Below are positions 62,317 to 64,000 of a stretch of DNA of 64,000 bases, piece after piece; position 1 is the first letter of the stretch; each line of letters opens with the position of its first letter. A program made the position numbers and the translations under genes. The notes beneath the pieces were generated by a model. That model saw only the letters and a program-made list of their open reading frames with translations. It made no database searches and was not told where the DNA came from. The stretch spans positions 1 through 64,000 of the forward strand of contig JBGVIE010000047.1 of NCBI GenBank assembly GCA_045122895.1, read 5' to 3'. Source of the stretch: RGIG1934 sp045122895 (GTDB lineage: Bacteria > Bacillota > Clostridia > Lachnospirales > Lachnospiraceae).

Positions 62317-63115
62317 ATTTCTCGATAACCTGAACAATACCATTATCATCATTAGAGGCTGTTATGTAGTCTGCTTCGGACCTGACAGCCTCTCTTGCAT
62401 TTTCCATGGCAACGCCAAGTCCGGCTGCGCTTATCATTGAAATATCATTAAAACCGTCACCGCAACAAATAAGTTCATCAATTCCATATCCCAGTGATGT
62501 CATAAGATTTGAAAGTGAATGAGCCTTATCAACGTTCATAGGCATAAATTCCAGGAAATAAGGTTCACTTCTTGTGATTAACAATAGTCCGTGGTATTTT
62601 TTCTTAAGCTCTTCTTCGAGCCTGATAAGCACCTCAGGGTCTCCTCCCATAAGACATTTGTTAGAAGGAAAGTCTACATAGCTTATGAAATCTTCTACGT
62701 GTTTGATATCAATATTGTTAAGTCTTGCTTCAAGTAAAAGATATTCATTAGGCTCAAAAGCCGATATAACCTGATTTCCCCCCTTATAAGTCACAAGACC
62801 AACGTTGTTTTCCTTTGCGATTTCGTACAGCTCAGGAATCAGTTTGATAGGAAAAGCCTGATTAAAAATATTCTCCTTTGTCTGCCAGTTTGTAATAAGT
62901 GCACCGTTGAAGGAGAGCACATAATTACCGTATTTATCAAGTTGTAATTCGTCAGCGTAGCGGACAACACCACCAGTTGGTCTTCCGGTTGCGATTACCA
63001 CACGATATCCACGTTCCTGCGCATCTATAAGAGCATCTAGAGTTTTCTTGCTTATTTCCTTTTCAGAGTTTAAAAGTGTTCCATCAAGGTCCAGGGCTAA
63101 AACTTTGTAATTCAT
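62306..63115 (-). CDS. Cof-type HAD phosphatase
   Basis: A 269-residue HAD hydrolase of the Cof/YkrA class: DLDGTLLNSEKEIS (nucleophile D9, acid D11), VVIATGRPTGGV motif II, the cap insert, Lys of motif III and CCGDGFNDISMISAAGLGVAMENA (motif IV). These dephosphorylate sugar phosphates, FMN/PLP or similar metabolites; no specific substrate can be assigned. Transcribed convergently with aguB, 11 bp of stop-end overlap. Its start overlaps the stop of the membrane-protein gene (ATGA), so the two are co-translated. Confidence 0.93.
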   Translation of the reverse strand: MNYKVLALDLDGTLLNSEKEISKKTLDALIDAQERGYRVVIATGRPTGGVVRYADELQLDKYGNYVLSFNGALITNWQTKENIFNQAFPIKLIPELYEIAKENNVGLVTYKGGNQVISAFEPNEYLLLEARLNNIDIKHVEDFISYVDFPSNKCLMGGDPEVLIRLEEELKKKYHGLLLITRSEPYFLEFMPMNVDKAHSLSNLMTSLGYGIDELICCGDGFNDISMISAAGLGVAMENAREAVRSEADYITASNDDNGIVQVIEKFMK

Positions 63116-64000
63116 ATGATTTTTTTCTCCATTCTATAAGATAGTGTTATTGCCAAAGCGGATAATAATAGTCCTGATGCGAGTATTATCGCTACAGGTA
63201 AAATAGATTTAAAGCAAATAAAATAAGTAGGTATAAATAAATATTTTAAAACTGAAAGTTTAGGTAAAAGAACCGATAAATCAAAGAATACCGGACTAAA
63301 CACAAGACTTCCAATTATCAAAATCGGCATAAATGATGCGAATATAACAGAAGATTTAACAACTGTCTGTACCAGATATGAAAAGCCTGCCACAAGCATC
63401 ATATAAGCAATAAGTCGCAAAAATGTCATAGGTAAGGTGTCTATTCCAAACGTGACTGTAAGACTTATAAGTGTAACGGTTGAAGCTAAAAGTATGGGCG
63501 CAAATACATCGAAGAAACCAAATACTGCCTGATCTTTTGAACTAAAAATCGTAAAGATTCCACTTTTTTTATCTTTGTAGGTAATAAGTGCGCCTGCAAG
63601 CCCTGCAATCATTATAAACAGTGCATTAATACCGATTACAGAGTGTGTGACAAGAGCCGGGATAAGTTCGATATCGTCAATATATTCGTTTGATGAATTC
63701 TCATAGGTAAATCGGAAAGTTTCATCACTTATTAAGTATTTCTGATAAAGTGCTAACAGCTCCTGCGATATTTCATCTGAGTCAAGCTCACTGAAATCAC
63801 CAGTGTTTATTGTATAATTTTTCAAAATATCGTAAGAGTAAGTATTTAAAAATGCCGTGATTACGAACTCGTCTGCAACACTCGCCATAGAGGAGCCGGG
63901 TGAGCGTATGGCTCTTATAGCACCAAGTCTGACATTGTCTTCAAGCCTTTTTGTGAAATCGGCAGGCAAAATATAACCACAGTCAAGTTTTCTCTTCTTG
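63112..64000 (-). CDS. ABC-2-like membrane protein, 5' end outside window
   Basis: The frame is open to the window edge, so the N-terminus lies beyond; at least 296 residues are seen. The first part is an extracellular-type domain (FTKRLEDNVRLGAIRAIRSPG ... YENSSNEYIDDIELIPALV), followed by about six hydrophobic segments (VIGINALFIMIAGLAGALIT, FAPILLASTVTLISLTVTFG, FLRLIAYMMLVAGFSYLVQ and others). This layout matches ABC-2-type permeases. A TTG at 63967 could begin a shorter product, but continuous coding upstream argues against it. Its ATPase partner is presumably outside the window. The stop overlaps the HAD start. Confidence 0.75.
   Translation of the reverse strand, partial: KKRKLDCGYILPADFTKRLEDNVRLGAIRAIRSPGSSMASVADEFVITAFLNTYSYDILKNYTINTGDFSELDSDEISQELLALYQKYLISDETFRFTYENSSNEYIDDIELIPALVTHSVIGINALFIMIAGLAGALITYKDKKSGIFTIFSSKDQAVFGFFDVFAPILLASTVTLISLTVTFGIDTLPMTFLRLIAYMMLVAGFSYLVQTVVKSSVIFASFMPILIIGSLVFSPVFFDLSVLLPKLSVLKYLFIPTYFICFKSILPVAIILASGLLLSALAITLSYRMEKKII

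Noticed and set aside
1..64000. tRNA and rRNA genes
   Set aside because: No cloverleaf-compatible sequence with a T-loop GGTTCRA pattern in context and no 16S/23S-like stretch was noticed; a tRNA search program would settle it.

Overview
The window reads as low-GC Firmicutes chromosome, most likely Lachnospiraceae (gut Clostridia). The reasons are AT-rich codon use, strong AGGAGG-type ribosome sites, purF-pyrG-gltBD and proA-sfp-aguA-aguB gene runs, a pyruvate:ferredoxin oxidoreductase, a type I pullulanase, and accessory genes of kinds common in gut Lachnospiraceae. I cannot fix genus or species from the sequence alone. I see no rRNA, tRNA or CRISPR array.

Layout. (1) 1-8.6 kb is accessory DNA: a 5'-truncated P-loop kinase-like gene, a spacer with four TTTTAC-N-GTAAAA palindromes, a CptIN-like type III toxin-antitoxin locus (RNA repeats, terminator, toxin), a decayed primase-helicase gene of the TOTE type, a large serine recombinase, a 2H phosphoesterase, and two small HTH regulators with their own palindromic operators, one of them overlapping a KilA-N gene. 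(2) 8.6-19.3 kb is core chromosome: a SWIM-SNF2 helicase, an rsmH paralogue, nth (reverse strand), pullulanase, an ABC-F protein and rlmD. (3) 19.3-24.4 kb is a graveyard directly downstream of rlmD: RhuM, AAA/DUF4143 ATPase and AbiEi/AbiEii remnants, plus an apparently intact Phd/RelE-like toxin-antitoxin pair. (4) 24.4-32.3 kb is a complete Wadjet-type SMC defence operon in the order jetD-jetA-jetB-jetC. (5) 32.3-35.1 kb is again broken genes, including scraps of a prophage on the reverse strand, around an intact NADAR protein and an ArsC/Spx-like protein. (6) 35.2-64 kb is mostly core: a soluble chemoreceptor-like protein, an MBOAT/DHHW/lipoprotein cell-envelope acylation module, purF-pyrG-gltB-gltD, metF behind a MITE-like repeat, an ABC_sub_bind-type transporter, a HipA-like kinase/HTH pair, nifJ, proA-sfp-aguA-aguB, and on the reverse strand a HAD phosphatase after an ABC-2-like membrane protein that runs off the window.

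How parts fit. The accessory islands share a signature. A sequence coding for V-E-T-V-x-L-(L/M)-S, which is the natural C-terminus of RlmD (19.30 kb), recurs at the 3' end of the serine recombinase (5.62 kb), at 7.6 kb and at 23.88 kb. A hairpin motif (ATTCGC ... GACGTGCG-Y-GAAT) follows two of these sites, just before the 2H/HTH/KilA-N cargo and before the Wadjet operon. I infer that elements using large serine recombinases target the rlmD 3' end, or copies of it, and have carried in the defence and toxin-antitoxin cargo. The core genes show nitrogen and glutamine metabolism (three glutamine amidotransferases in one cluster), proline and agmatine-to-putrescine steps, one-carbon metabolism, anaerobic pyruvate oxidation and alpha-glucan debranching.

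Most notable items are the covarying pseudoknot-capable RNA repeats of the CptIN-like locus, the recurrent rlmD-tail/hairpin architecture around cargo, the twin-operator promoter of the HipA-like pair, and the matched but divergent operators of the two HTH paralogues.
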